Below, one piece after another: positions 26,425-35,538 of a stretch of 64,000 bases of DNA. Numbering within the stretch: the stretch's first letter is position 1; each line of letters opens with the position of its first letter. Position numbers and translations under genes: made by a program. This stretch comes from Aestuariivivens sediminis. Its GTDB lineage: Bacteria > Bacteroidota > Bacteroidia > Flavobacteriales > Flavobacteriaceae. The notes under the pieces were generated by a model, which was not told the DNA's origin, ran no database searches, and was given only the letters and a program-made list of their open reading frames with translations. The stretch spans positions 124,001 to 188,000 of the forward strand of contig NZ_JAKMCP010000003.1 of assembly GCF_022662105.1 (NCBI RefSeq), read 5' to 3'.

Positions 26425-28890
26425 TTAGTTTTTAATTAATTTTTTGAATTCTATGGCATTATCATTACTCTGAATTTTAAGAATATAAGAACCCTTACTT
26501 AAATTGCTGACATCAATTATGCTATGTTCTAAATAATTCGTCGCCATAACTTTTCTACCATTCAAATCATAAATGGCAATGGCATATGTCTGACTCGGTC
26601 CTGTAATGTTTAGTACATCTGTTGCAGGATTTGGATATAATCGAATATTCTGGTTAGGAGCAAAACCATCTTCTATAGAAAGTGCCTCCTGCCATTGTTC
26701 CATTAAAAAGCTAGCAGCAACTCCCCAACTTCCATCGGGTTCAATTATCCATTTCCCAACCAAATAGTCATACAGGAAACTTGTTTCATACTGAGTATCT
26801 TTTTCCCATGTAAAACCACTAGGGCCAGCCTTGTCATTTCCGTACAAATTCCATAAATAAAAGTTTGGAATTCCAAGCCCAAGTGCCACCCCAATATATC
26901 TTGCATATCTATTAGTGATACCTGTTGGATTTGATATATCTTGATAATAAAGTGGGTTTTCATTGATTCCAAATTCACCAATTTGCACAGGGAAATTATC
27001 TGGTAAGTCACCTGTTTCCGTTGTGAAATAGCGAGCGATTTCTAAACCCTTCCACATAGCGTGTCCGAGGGGATTATTGGTGTTATACCAACCGCCATCG
27101 TAAGCGGACCAAGATGACAGATCTATTCTAGTTGAAGGGATCACATTGCCTAAAACACTTGGCGTGTTATTTTCCATCATAGTAATCTTACTCCCACTAC
27201 TAGTCATCCAAAGTTTATTGAATTCAATGGCATGAAATACCTTTGCGGTAGTACCTGTAACTTCATTCCTGGCTCGTTCTGTACCTCTTTGTCTGGCTCG
27301 AAACAAACGCGCCATTCCTTCAATTTTCCAATCTACATCGTCTGGAATAAGATTAGGGTCGTTTTCCCATAACACTCCCTGTCCTCTTAACATCCAATCA
27401 CCTTCCCAATTTTGATAAGTAAATCTTTTATCCATGGCCCCATAAGTTTCCAAGAGATATTTTGTTAAATCGTAAAATTGTTGTTCCTGGTCAAGAAAAC
27501 TGTTATGATTAAAATCAGGACCATTTTTATAGAACGATTGATTTTTCGTGGTAGTCCAAAAAGTGTGCTTTTTAATGTGTGAACGCTTAAATAAAGAATC
27601 AACATACTCATGTTGTGCAACTTCTTTTAGGTTTGCAAAATTAGGCCAGGTATGATTAAAGTGATAGGCACTATACATATTGCCATTTTGTGCAGTCAAA
27701 GTAGTTTTAACTGAAGTAGCTCCAAAATCTTTATAAATATCTAAACCTTCTAAAAGATACGGCCTATCGGTAAAATTATACCATCCAGAAATATGGCTTG
27801 CACCGAATATATGCTTGATTTGAGGAACACTCGCACCTTTATTGGGGTCATACTGGTCTAGGGCAGCAGTTATTTGATCTTTGTTTGATAAGGTTTGTGA
27901 ATAATGCTCCCTTAATTCACCATTGTTATTAAACACAAAATAAGGATTTGAAGATGTAAGATTAGCAAAATTAACTCCTTGTCCCAAGCGAAATAATCCT
28001 CCAGAATCTATGTTTAAAGTAAAACCAGCAGCTTCTGTTTTTATATCTAGATTGCCCTTATTTATTTTTTGGGTGTATAGGCTACCTTGATTGGCTATGG
28101 TTAAAGAGGTAGATTCGGTAGGTGTTGTATTTTTAGTAAATAAACTTATATCATTAGTGACAACAATACCGTGTATGGTTAAATCGGACTTTGCTGTTGG
28201 TGAACTAAATTGATAATCACTGCCTGTCAATCCTAAAATACCTTTGATTCTAATATATGCGTAATGGGTAATAGTAACATTAACACGATTATTGGATTTA
28301 ATGGCAAAATTGTCATCCATCATCATGTTATACAAATCTATGATCAGGTTTTTATTTTCAAAGTTACTGGCAATGCTCAACGATCTTGGATTGAAAAATC
28401 CCGAACCCGATATATAGGTTTGGTCTTCTATGAGATTCAAATAAATACGACTGTTGTAGGTATAAATAGATCCATCACCCGATCCACCAGGCAGATTTCT
28501 TCCCGACGAAAAGGTCCCATTACAAAGGATGCTCCCGTTTATCCTTAAATCTTTTGCAAAACTAGGGGTATCGTGTCCCATTTGTAAAACCGCCGTCTGC
28601 TTTATCTGAAGGTTACGGCATAGATCAACGATTTCGGCCGATACACTGCCTTGAACATCAATGTAAACGGTATGGCCATCCTCAATAATCACATCTGTTG
28701 AAGCAATAGGTACCTGCCCATTACTCCAAATGGCCGGGTTGCTCCAATTACCATCTGAGACTGTACTTACGGCACTCGAAAAATCGATGGTCTGATCACT
28801 AACCAAGGCCAACTGTGCGAATGCATTATACCAAACAAACAACAGGAGTCCCAAAATGGGAGGATACGATTTTGTAATTTTCTTCTTCAT
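26425..28890 (-). CDS. T9SS-secreted putative glycoside hydrolase, multidomain (paralogue A)
   Basis: The product has 821 residues. The order is: signal peptide (1-26); a beta-helix domain resembling G8 modules (about 40-330: WSNPAIWSNGQVP, DVIIEDGHTVYID, LRINGSILCNG); a catalytic region (about 355-720); and a T9SS type A sorting domain (about 748-821, IRLYPNPATDVLNI). The catalytic region shares its landmarks with the two downstream genes. These are NWEGDW (494-499; Glu496 candidate acid/base), FHAIEFN, the LSSWSAYDG strand, IGEFG (637-641; Glu639 candidate nucleophile) and LWNLYGND. The spacing and the GEFG motif fit a clan GH-A (beta/alpha)8 barrel, though I cannot name the family. Sorting to the surface suggests it makes the first cuts in the polymer. 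Confidence 0.7.
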   Translation of the reverse strand: MKKKITKSYPPILGLLLFVWYNAFAQLALVSDQTIDFSSAVSTVSDGNWSNPAIWSNGQVPIASTDVIIEDGHTVYIDVQGSVSAEIVDLCRNLQIKQTAVLQMGHDTPSFAKDLRINGSILCNGTFSSGRNLPGGSGDGSIYTYNSRIYLNLIEDQTYISGSGFFNPRSLSIASNFENKNLIIDLYNMMMDDNFAIKSNNRVNVTITHYAYIRIKGILGLTGSDYQFSSPTAKSDLTIHGIVVTNDISLFTKNTTPTESTSLTIANQGSLYTQKINKGNLDIKTEAAGFTLNIDSGGLFRLGQGVNFANLTSSNPYFVFNNNGELREHYSQTLSNKDQITAALDQYDPNKGASVPQIKHIFGASHISGWYNFTDRPYLLEGLDIYKDFGATSVKTTLTAQNGNMYSAYHFNHTWPNFANLKEVAQHEYVDSLFKRSHIKKHTFWTTTKNQSFYKNGPDFNHNSFLDQEQQFYDLTKYLLETYGAMDKRFTYQNWEGDWMLRGQGVLWENDPNLIPDDVDWKIEGMARLFRARQRGTERARNEVTGTTAKVFHAIEFNKLWMTSSGSKITMMENNTPSVLGNVIPSTRIDLSSWSAYDGGWYNTNNPLGHAMWKGLEIARYFTTETGDLPDNFPVQIGEFGINENPLYYQDISNPTGITNRYARYIGVALGLGIPNFYLWNLYGNDKAGPSGFTWEKDTQYETSFLYDYLVGKWIIEPDGSWGVAASFLMEQWQEALSIEDGFAPNQNIRLYPNPATDVLNITGPSQTYAIAIYDLNGRKVMATNYLEHSIIDVSNLSKGSYILKIQSNDNAIEFKKLIKN

Positions 28891-28894
28891 TTTT

Positions 28895-30130
28895 TTAATT
28901 TAACGATGCCAATACCTTTGGTTCTATATCCTGATACACGGCTTCTAAAATGCCCAATGCTTTTTTCTTAAAATCTTCGTGACTTGGATATACATTATAT
29001 TGGGTCTTGTATGTTTTCAGATAGTCATTAACTTGTTTGTAATACCTTTGGTGGAGGTCGTATAGTGGCCTTTTCTTTCCTTTTTCATTTATCAGGGACA
29101 TGTTCTTGGATATGCCTTCAGGAGTGTATTCATTATTATACATCTGCCAGTATAGGGTAAAGGGTAAATCTTCCTCCAGTGCTATTTGCATGATGTCTTT
29201 GGCATTGTTAAATTGCCTGAGGTGTGTGGCAGGTCTGTCATCGAAGGCATGACCTCCATATTCCCCAATAAACACCCTTCTTTTAAATGGCAATCCTTCT
29301 TTTGGTTTTAATTGACCTTCTATATAATCTAAAACTCGAATAAGTGATTCCTTATTAGCTTCGTAGTCTTTCTTTTTACTTGATTCATAACTTGAATACG
29401 AAACAAAATCCACATCAACATTTGGCAATATATCCTTTGTAATACAGGTTTTGCCTTCCATGCCTTTCTTAACAAGATTAACTTCAATATAATAGTATAA
29501 AGAAACGTTATTATGCTTTATGTCCTTCTTAGCATCATTAATGGCGCGGGATCGTATTTGTAACCATTTGGTCATATTATCCACATGTTCCTTTGGAGGT
29601 GTCAGGTTTCTATTTTGAGTGCCGTGCAGCAGCCAATCACCTTCCCAGTTTCCAATAAGAAATGTTTTGCCAGTATTGTTATAATTTTTGAGAAGATAAG
29701 ACACAAAATTGTACATCTCATTATAAAGTCTTTTTTCTTGCTTATTATCGATTCCTTTTTTCCAATTTATTCCCGTAGCTGTATGTACCCAGAACAAATA
29801 GTAGTTAAAATCCATTTTAAATATTTGGTCATAATCGGGAATTATTTTTATAACATCCATGATGTTATTGGCATCACTTTTTGTAAAACCATAATCTTTC
29901 AAATAGCGATCAGTAATCGAGCTTTTAAAGATGTTCGTTCCTAATGCTCTGGCTTGTTTAGCCTGCTCTATTAATTTTGTATCCTTTGAGAATTGATATT
30001 TCGTAGGGAAACAGTTCAATCCCAAAACAAGATTATAATCTTCTAATGGCATATTAGTGCCATAATCATAATCTTGTGGGAACATCGTAACGGTTAAAAA
30101 CAGGGCTGCTATAAATATTAGATTTCTCAT
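28895..30130 (-). CDS. Putative glycoside hydrolase, single domain (paralogue B)
   Basis: The product has 411 residues. A signal peptide (MRNLIFIAALFLTVTMFPQ) leads directly into the catalytic module. Shared landmarks with its two neighbours are GNWEGDW with Glu163, YYYIEVNLV, VSYSSYES, FIGEYGG with Glu290, and YWQMYNNE. Glu163 and Glu290 stand about 127 residues apart, as expected for acid/base and nucleophile on strands 4 and 7 of a GH-A barrel. This is inference from pattern, not from a named family. It has no sorting domain or lipobox, so a periplasmic location is likely, where it would trim imported oligosaccharides. The gene lies 4 bp from each neighbour and is tightly co-transcribed. 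Confidence 0.68.
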   Translation of the reverse strand: MRNLIFIAALFLTVTMFPQDYDYGTNMPLEDYNLVLGLNCFPTKYQFSKDTKLIEQAKQARALGTNIFKSSITDRYLKDYGFTKSDANNIMDVIKIIPDYDQIFKMDFNYYLFWVHTATGINWKKGIDNKQEKRLYNEMYNFVSYLLKNYNNTGKTFLIGNWEGDWLLHGTQNRNLTPPKEHVDNMTKWLQIRSRAINDAKKDIKHNNVSLYYYIEVNLVKKGMEGKTCITKDILPNVDVDFVSYSSYESSKKKDYEANKESLIRVLDYIEGQLKPKEGLPFKRRVFIGEYGGHAFDDRPATHLRQFNNAKDIMQIALEEDLPFTLYWQMYNNEYTPEGISKNMSLINEKGKKRPLYDLHQRYYKQVNDYLKTYKTQYNVYPSHEDFKKKALGILEAVYQDIEPKVLASLN

Positions 30131-30134
30131 AATG

Positions 30135-31430
30135 CTATTTTGATGGATTTAAGCTTTTAAAAGTCAGGGCCTTTTCCCTAAAGTCATCAAAACCTGGTAA
30201 TTCGCCGTTGGTCTGGAGATAGTCCTCCACATAGTTTTTAGACTCTTTATAAAAATTGTGATGCGTATACCAGATGGGTTGTTTCTTTCCCTGATCATCG
30301 ATCAACCAGTACCCTATTTGTTCTCCGGTTTCAAGTTCAATTTCATTATTGTACATTTCCCAGTATAAAATAAAGGGTGTGCCCCACTCCAATGCGGCTT
30401 TTATGGTCCAAATGGATCTTTGGTTCTGTACCTTATCGTCGTACTTAATGCTTGGATTTCCATATTCTCCGATCCAGACCCGTTTCCCGGCTGGAATTCC
30501 TTCTTTTGGTGATAACTGGGCTTCGAGATAATCTAAAGACCTTTGTAAGCCTTTCTTTAAGGAAACTTCTGATTTGTATGGATTGGTGGCATCATAGGAC
30601 GAATAAGACACATAATCCGGGTTGACTGTTCTAACTACTGTATTGGCCACCACTTTTGCATCCGGTTCCTTTATTGCCTTCGTCACCAAGTTGACCTCAA
30701 TATAATAGTAAACCGACACATTCTTATATTGAGTATCTCTTTTAGCATCATCAATTGCCTTTTGTCTTACCTTGGCCCATCGTACCATACCCTCGATCGT
30801 TTTCTCGTTTGCCGGTTTGGTACGATCGTAATCTGACCTTAAATGCCAATCGCCCTCCCAATTGCCTAAATAAAAGACCTTACCGGAACCATTAAATGTT
30901 TTTAGGAGATAGGTAGTAAATTCGTAAAGCTCCTTATAGAGGGCCTCTTCATAATGTTTTGGATAGCCGTCAATAAATTTTATTTGAGCCGTATCATCCT
31001 TTTCTCCGGGTGGTTCCGGTGTATATTGAGAAAACCCATAGGTCCAAATGTGATAGTACTTGAAGTCCATGTCTAAAACCGTTTTCATAGAGGGTTCTAA
31101 AGAGGCCAATTTGGTCAGGGATGTGATGGCATCATTTTTTGGCAACCCATAGTTCTCTGTGCAATATCTTGGATGCATACTGAATTTCAATAGATTGGAG
31201 CCCATATTTTTTATCTCGATAGCGGTTTCAACAAGCATACTCTCCTCAGTAAATTTATACTTTGAACCAACGGTTTGTGTTCCAATAACATAATTGTACG
31301 ACTCGACTCTAGCTGAAACAGAGCTGGTATCTTCCGGTTGGTTTGCTTTGATTGCACTAATCAAGAAGTAAACGAGTAAAGTAAAGAACCCTAACCTGGT
31401 TACTATTTTCAGAACTTTTCTTTTATTCAT
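30135..31430 (-). CDS. Putative glycoside hydrolase, single domain with N-terminal membrane anchor (paralogue C)
   Basis: The product has 431 residues. The N-terminus has a hydrophobic stretch (LGFFTLLVYFLISAIKA) after several basic residues, either an uncleaved anchor or a signal peptide without a clear cleavage site. The rest matches paralogues A and B: GNWEGDW with Glu192, YYYIEVNLV, VSYSSYDA, WIGEYGNP with Glu322, and YWEMYNNE. It is closest in length to paralogue B. As first gene of the operon running to 18885 it is the gene next to the promoter. The downstream order is hydrolases, SusC, SusD, sulfatase, esterase. The enzyme family is not recognised; the clan GH-A barrel is inferred from the two conserved Glu motifs. 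Confidence 0.68.
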   Translation of the reverse strand: MNKRKVLKIVTRLGFFTLLVYFLISAIKANQPEDTSSVSARVESYNYVIGTQTVGSKYKFTEESMLVETAIEIKNMGSNLLKFSMHPRYCTENYGLPKNDAITSLTKLASLEPSMKTVLDMDFKYYHIWTYGFSQYTPEPPGEKDDTAQIKFIDGYPKHYEEALYKELYEFTTYLLKTFNGSGKVFYLGNWEGDWHLRSDYDRTKPANEKTIEGMVRWAKVRQKAIDDAKRDTQYKNVSVYYYIEVNLVTKAIKEPDAKVVANTVVRTVNPDYVSYSSYDATNPYKSEVSLKKGLQRSLDYLEAQLSPKEGIPAGKRVWIGEYGNPSIKYDDKVQNQRSIWTIKAALEWGTPFILYWEMYNNEIELETGEQIGYWLIDDQGKKQPIWYTHHNFYKESKNYVEDYLQTNGELPGFDDFREKALTFKSLNPSK

Positions 31431-31636
31431 AATTAAGCGTCTTTTGTTTACTGCAATCTCGCGAAAAACGCCTTTAAAAAGGTTGATATGTCATTCAAGA
31501 AGGTTTAAATAATAGTCAAAACAACTTTTATCGGTAGTGAAAATAGAATGTCGAATTTTAAAAGGGTTGTTTTATCAATAACACACACCTCTGTGCAGTT
31601 TATAGATTGGCGTAATGTATAACAGAGATAAACAGC

Positions 31637-34600
31637 TTACAGGCTATCCATATATTCCTTCGGCGTTTTTTCGTAGTATTTTTTGAACAGTGTACTAAAA
31701 TGTTTCGGATCATGGAAGCCGGACTCATAGGCAATATCTGAAATTCGAGAATAGATTTTTTTCTTCATCAGTTCCTCGGCGTGATTCAATTTAATTTTTA
31801 AAATTAAATCGGAAGGTGACATATGTACCAATCCTTTGAGCTTTCTAAAGAGATTGGATCGGCTCAACCCCATCATTTCGGCAAGTTTGTCAATTGAAAA
31901 ATCCTTTTCGGTTAAATTTTCTTTTATGGTGCTAATGACATCAGACAAGAAACTCTCATCCGGAGTGAGTTGTCTCTCTATTTTCTTATCCCCCAACAAA
32001 TGCGAAATATTCTCCCTAGACCTGATCAAGTTATTTATGGTGGCATTTAAAATGGATACGTTAAAAGGTTTTTCGACGTAGGCATCTGCACCTGTTTCCA
32101 GCCCTTTTATTTTATCATCTATATCTGCAAGGGCCGTTAACATGATAATAGGAATATGGCTCGTTTTAAAATTGGTTTTTAATAGATTACAAAGTTCCTT
32201 TCCATCCATTTCAGGCATCATTATATCCGTAATGATCAAATCGGGATTTTTGGACAATGCCAGCAACAATCCCTCTTTACCATTTGAAGCCTCAATAATG
32301 GCATGTGTCTTACCTAATTCATTCCTAATGGCCAGTCTCAACTCCTCATTATCCTCAACCAATAAAATAAGTTTTCCTTTTATTAAGTGTTCTTCGATGA
32401 TATTTTTATTATCCTGACTGTCACGGGCGTTCATTAGGACATCGTCCTCATAATGCTCACTTCCGCCGGGCAATAGGATGCTAAATTTCGAACCGATGTT
32501 CTCTTTACTTTCTAAAGAAATTTTGCCCCCATGTAACTCAATAATTCTCTTCGACAGCATCAACCCAATACCAGTCCCCGGAATCCCCTGGTTTGCTACA
32601 TTTGTCCCCCTGGTAAAGCGATTAAATATAGCATCTTGTTGTTTTTCGGGAATACCTATGCCATTGTCAATAAAATCAATTCTCAATGTTTTATCATTTA
32701 AGAAAGCGCTAATCGTTATTTCACTTCCTTCGCTACTGTATTTAATAGCATTAGAAATCAGGTTATAAAAAATACGGCTCATTTTGGGAACATCAAACCA
32801 AACCGGAATATGTTTTACCTTAAGAATAACATCAATCGATTTTTCCTTAAGAATAGGCGAGAAATCATCGACTATTTTAGATAAACACTCTTTAAGGTTT
32901 ACCTGACTTACCTGAAGTTTAAGCTGGTTTCTATCCAGTTTCTGGAAGTCTAATAACTGGGAAACATATTCATTTAAGTTTTGGGTGTTTCTCTGTATGA
33001 GTTCCATAGATTTTTCAACCTGCTCCTGATTCGCTAATTGCTTTACCAACAACTGGATCAAGGAAACCGGTGTTCTAATGTCATGAGCCACTTCAACAAA
33101 GAATTTTATCCTGTCCTCATCGGTGCGCTTACGAATATTGGCCATGTTTATCTTATACATTAGAAAAGTGAAAAAACCTAATATTAATATATAAGATGCA
33201 AGGGCTACACCCGATTTCCAAAATGGTTTTTTCACTTTGATATTCAGAACATAATCATTTTTTGCTTTTTCCCCATCGGCATTAAACCCAGTGGCTGTCA
33301 GTGTGTAGTTCCCCGGGCTCAAATTGGAATAGGTGATCTTTTCATCACCGTATGCATTTCTTAAACTGTCCTCATTGCCTTTGAGTTGCCATTCAAAACG
33401 ATTTCTTTTTGAGCCGTGAAACTTAATGGTCTCGAAGTTAAATGATATGGTATTCTGATCGTAGTCTAAAACAATGTCCTGAATATAATTAATGTTTTTA
33501 TTTAGGGTCAAACTATCGGGTTGTTTTCCATTAATTTGAAAATTTACCAGGTAAATTTTTGATATTTCAGGGTCTTTTTCCAAATCCATAGGTTGAAACA
33601 CCACAGCCCCTTCTGGTCCACCTAAAGCCAATCGTCCATCTTTTAGCTTTGCAGCGGCACCCGGCCCAAATTCATGGATAAACAATCCGTCCTGCTCACT
33701 ATATTTTCTAAACAGTTTGGTCTTTATGTCATACCGCCAGAGTCCTGTGGTGGCAGCCAGATAAAGGTTTTGTACGTTGTCCTTCTTAACGGCGAATACG
33801 GTCCCTATCTCTTTATTTGTATTAATACTGGTATGATCCAAGGATTCATCACTCAAATTAAATTTATGCAAGCCTTTGGCCGAACCGATCCATATGGTAT
33901 TGTTTAACTGGTCAAAATTTAAATTATGGATTTCATTTAAGTTGTTAAAAAGGCCTTCCTTTATTTTTCGAACACTTTTGTTTCGTTTATTGATTTCGTA
34001 AAAACCGTTACTGGATCCGGCATATATAATGTCATCATAACCCTGAACAATGGATCTCACCAGGCCGACATCATAGATGTTCACCAATTTGTTTTGACTG
34101 TAATGCAATAGAGGACCATCATTACCCTGTGCAATCCAGATATCATCATTAAATACAGAAATATTAAAAATAAACTTTAAGGGAATTTCAGGATGAAACA
34201 GTTGTTTATCGATTACGACATTGTTCTTATCGAAGACCAGAACACCTTCGCCATAAGTACCCAACAACAAATCATCTTTATATTCAGAAATGGTTAACAC
34301 CGCAGTATTAAAAAGCTTCGGATCACTATTGTAATTCAAAACATTTTGGTCTTCATATTTACTGACTCCATTTTCGGTACCAAACCATAATGCACCATTT
34401 TTGCTTTCATAGATAGCCCTAATGGTATTGTTATTTATACTATTGTCGTCATTTCGTACATGGTGTATCTGGTTGAAGATATTGTCTTTTTCATAAATAA
34501 TATTTATGCCACCTTCCCGAAGCCCAAGCCAGTAAGCGTTCGTTTCGTCGATATAGACTTCATAAATACTATTTTGACCAATGCTGTTGGGGTCGTCTAT

Positions 34601-35464
34601 ATCATGACCGAATACGTTTATCACCTTCAGGTTTTCATCAATTACAAAAAGCCCTAACCTGTCAATGGCCACCAGGGCATTATTTTGCCTGTTGAACTCA
34701 ATTTTTCTAATGGCATAGGTCTTTTTTTGTAAATCCTTAATGAAAATCTGCTTAACTTCCTTATCATCCCTAATAAAAAGTCCACCGACCTCAGTACCTA
34801 TCCAAAGTCTGTTTTTAGAATCCAAAGCGAGACTAATGATGTCATTTTTTTCTAAAACGATATCCCTTAAAGACAAATCGTCGGAGCCTGAGACCACATC
34901 GAAAATGTAACACCCTCTTCCTGTGGCTACATAGACCACCTTATTTGAGACCAGAATATTTCTATTGATAAAAGTTTCCGGATATAAAATGTCGGAGGCC
35001 TTTTGCGTAGTGAGGTTGAAAATAACATACCCACTATCCAAACCAATTAAAATTCTATCCTTATCCAATTGTGCCATGCACAGGAATCGCCTTACTTCTA
35101 CATGTAAAACCTCCTCAAAGCGATCATGCTCGTAGTTGTATTTTATGAGAAAGCCATTGGGGCTGATCATATATAAATTCTCATTAACATTCAGCATGTC
35201 AATGATTCCGTTATTATCCAAGGATGTTATCGCCTTTAGGTCATAATTTTTGAATTCCAAACCGGAATAACGATTCAGTCCCTTATCTGAGCCTATCCAG
35301 AAATAACCCAGGCTGTCTTTTTCAAAAACATTTATAGTTCCTTTAATCAGTCCTGCCCTGGTATCCAATCGCTTCACCTGCTGGGCAGCCACAAAACCAC
35401 TAAACCATAAAAAAACAAAAAGGACAAAAAAGAATTTGATGTATATTTTTTGCTTGTAGCACAT
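31637..35464 (-). CDS. Hybrid two-component system regulator (HTCS) of the PUL
   Basis: The product has 1275 residues. Signal (1-27); two seven-bladed beta-propellers of reg_prop repeats (about 30-640; e.g. GYFWIGSDKGLNRY, GALWFGTENGVSKY, NTIWIGSAKGLHKF); and a Y_Y_Y domain (about 675-748, YSNLSPGNYTLTATG). A transmembrane segment spans about 753-771. The kinase has phospho-acceptor His794 (VAHDIRTP) and ATPase boxes NAIKYS, DNGIGIP and GTGIGL. The receiver domain has Asp1080 (ITDIMMPEMDG) and Lys1132. An AraC-type DNA-binding domain covers about 1180-1275. All functions of a two-component system are in one chain. It senses an oligosaccharide in the periplasm and activates the PUL. It lies between the two minus-strand PUL units, with a terminator just upstream of it. 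Confidence 0.96.
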   Translation of the reverse strand: MCYKQKIYIKFFFVLFVFLWFSGFVAAQQVKRLDTRAGLIKGTINVFEKDSLGYFWIGSDKGLNRYSGLEFKNYDLKAITSLDNNGIIDMLNVNENLYMISPNGFLIKYNYEHDRFEEVLHVEVRRFLCMAQLDKDRILIGLDSGYVIFNLTTQKASDILYPETFINRNILVSNKVVYVATGRGCYIFDVVSGSDDLSLRDIVLEKNDIISLALDSKNRLWIGTEVGGLFIRDDKEVKQIFIKDLQKKTYAIRKIEFNRQNNALVAIDRLGLFVIDENLKVINVFGHDIDDPNSIGQNSIYEVYIDETNAYWLGLREGGINIIYEKDNIFNQIHHVRNDDNSINNNTIRAIYESKNGALWFGTENGVSKYEDQNVLNYNSDPKLFNTAVLTISEYKDDLLLGTYGEGVLVFDKNNVVIDKQLFHPEIPLKFIFNISVFNDDIWIAQGNDGPLLHYSQNKLVNIYDVGLVRSIVQGYDDIIYAGSSNGFYEINKRNKSVRKIKEGLFNNLNEIHNLNFDQLNNTIWIGSAKGLHKFNLSDESLDHTSINTNKEIGTVFAVKKDNVQNLYLAATTGLWRYDIKTKLFRKYSEQDGLFIHEFGPGAAAKLKDGRLALGGPEGAVVFQPMDLEKDPEISKIYLVNFQINGKQPDSLTLNKNINYIQDIVLDYDQNTISFNFETIKFHGSKRNRFEWQLKGNEDSLRNAYGDEKITYSNLSPGNYTLTATGFNADGEKAKNDYVLNIKVKKPFWKSGVALASYILILGFFTFLMYKINMANIRKRTDEDRIKFFVEVAHDIRTPVSLIQLLVKQLANQEQVEKSMELIQRNTQNLNEYVSQLLDFQKLDRNQLKLQVSQVNLKECLSKIVDDFSPILKEKSIDVILKVKHIPVWFDVPKMSRIFYNLISNAIKYSSEGSEITISAFLNDKTLRIDFIDNGIGIPEKQQDAIFNRFTRGTNVANQGIPGTGIGLMLSKRIIELHGGKISLESKENIGSKFSILLPGGSEHYEDDVLMNARDSQDNKNIIEEHLIKGKLILLVEDNEELRLAIRNELGKTHAIIEASNGKEGLLLALSKNPDLIITDIMMPEMDGKELCNLLKTNFKTSHIPIIMLTALADIDDKIKGLETGADAYVEKPFNVSILNATINNLIRSRENISHLLGDKKIERQLTPDESFLSDVISTIKENLTEKDFSIDKLAEMMGLSRSNLFRKLKGLVHMSPSDLILKIKLNHAEELMKKKIYSRISDIAYESGFHDPKHFSTLFKKYYEKTPKEYMDSL

Positions 35465-35498
35465 TATTTAGCATGTTTACTTAAACTTACTAAAAAAA

Positions 35499-35532
35499 TT
35501 AAATTCCCATTTAAAATTTAATGGGAATTTAA
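35499..35532 (-). terminator. Intrinsic terminator between the sulfatase unit and the HTCS gene
   Basis: A perfect 13-bp stem (35499-35511 with 35520-35532, core ATTCCCAT/ATGGGAAT) has an 8-nt loop. On the minus strand a T7 run follows. It begins 6 bp past the sulfatase stop, so the GH130-symporter-sulfatase unit ends here. The HTCS gene must then start transcription within the remaining 34 bp or rely on read-through. A near-consensus TAAGTTTA box lies on the minus strand at 35482-35489. Confidence 0.8.
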
Positions 35533-35538
35533 ATAAAA

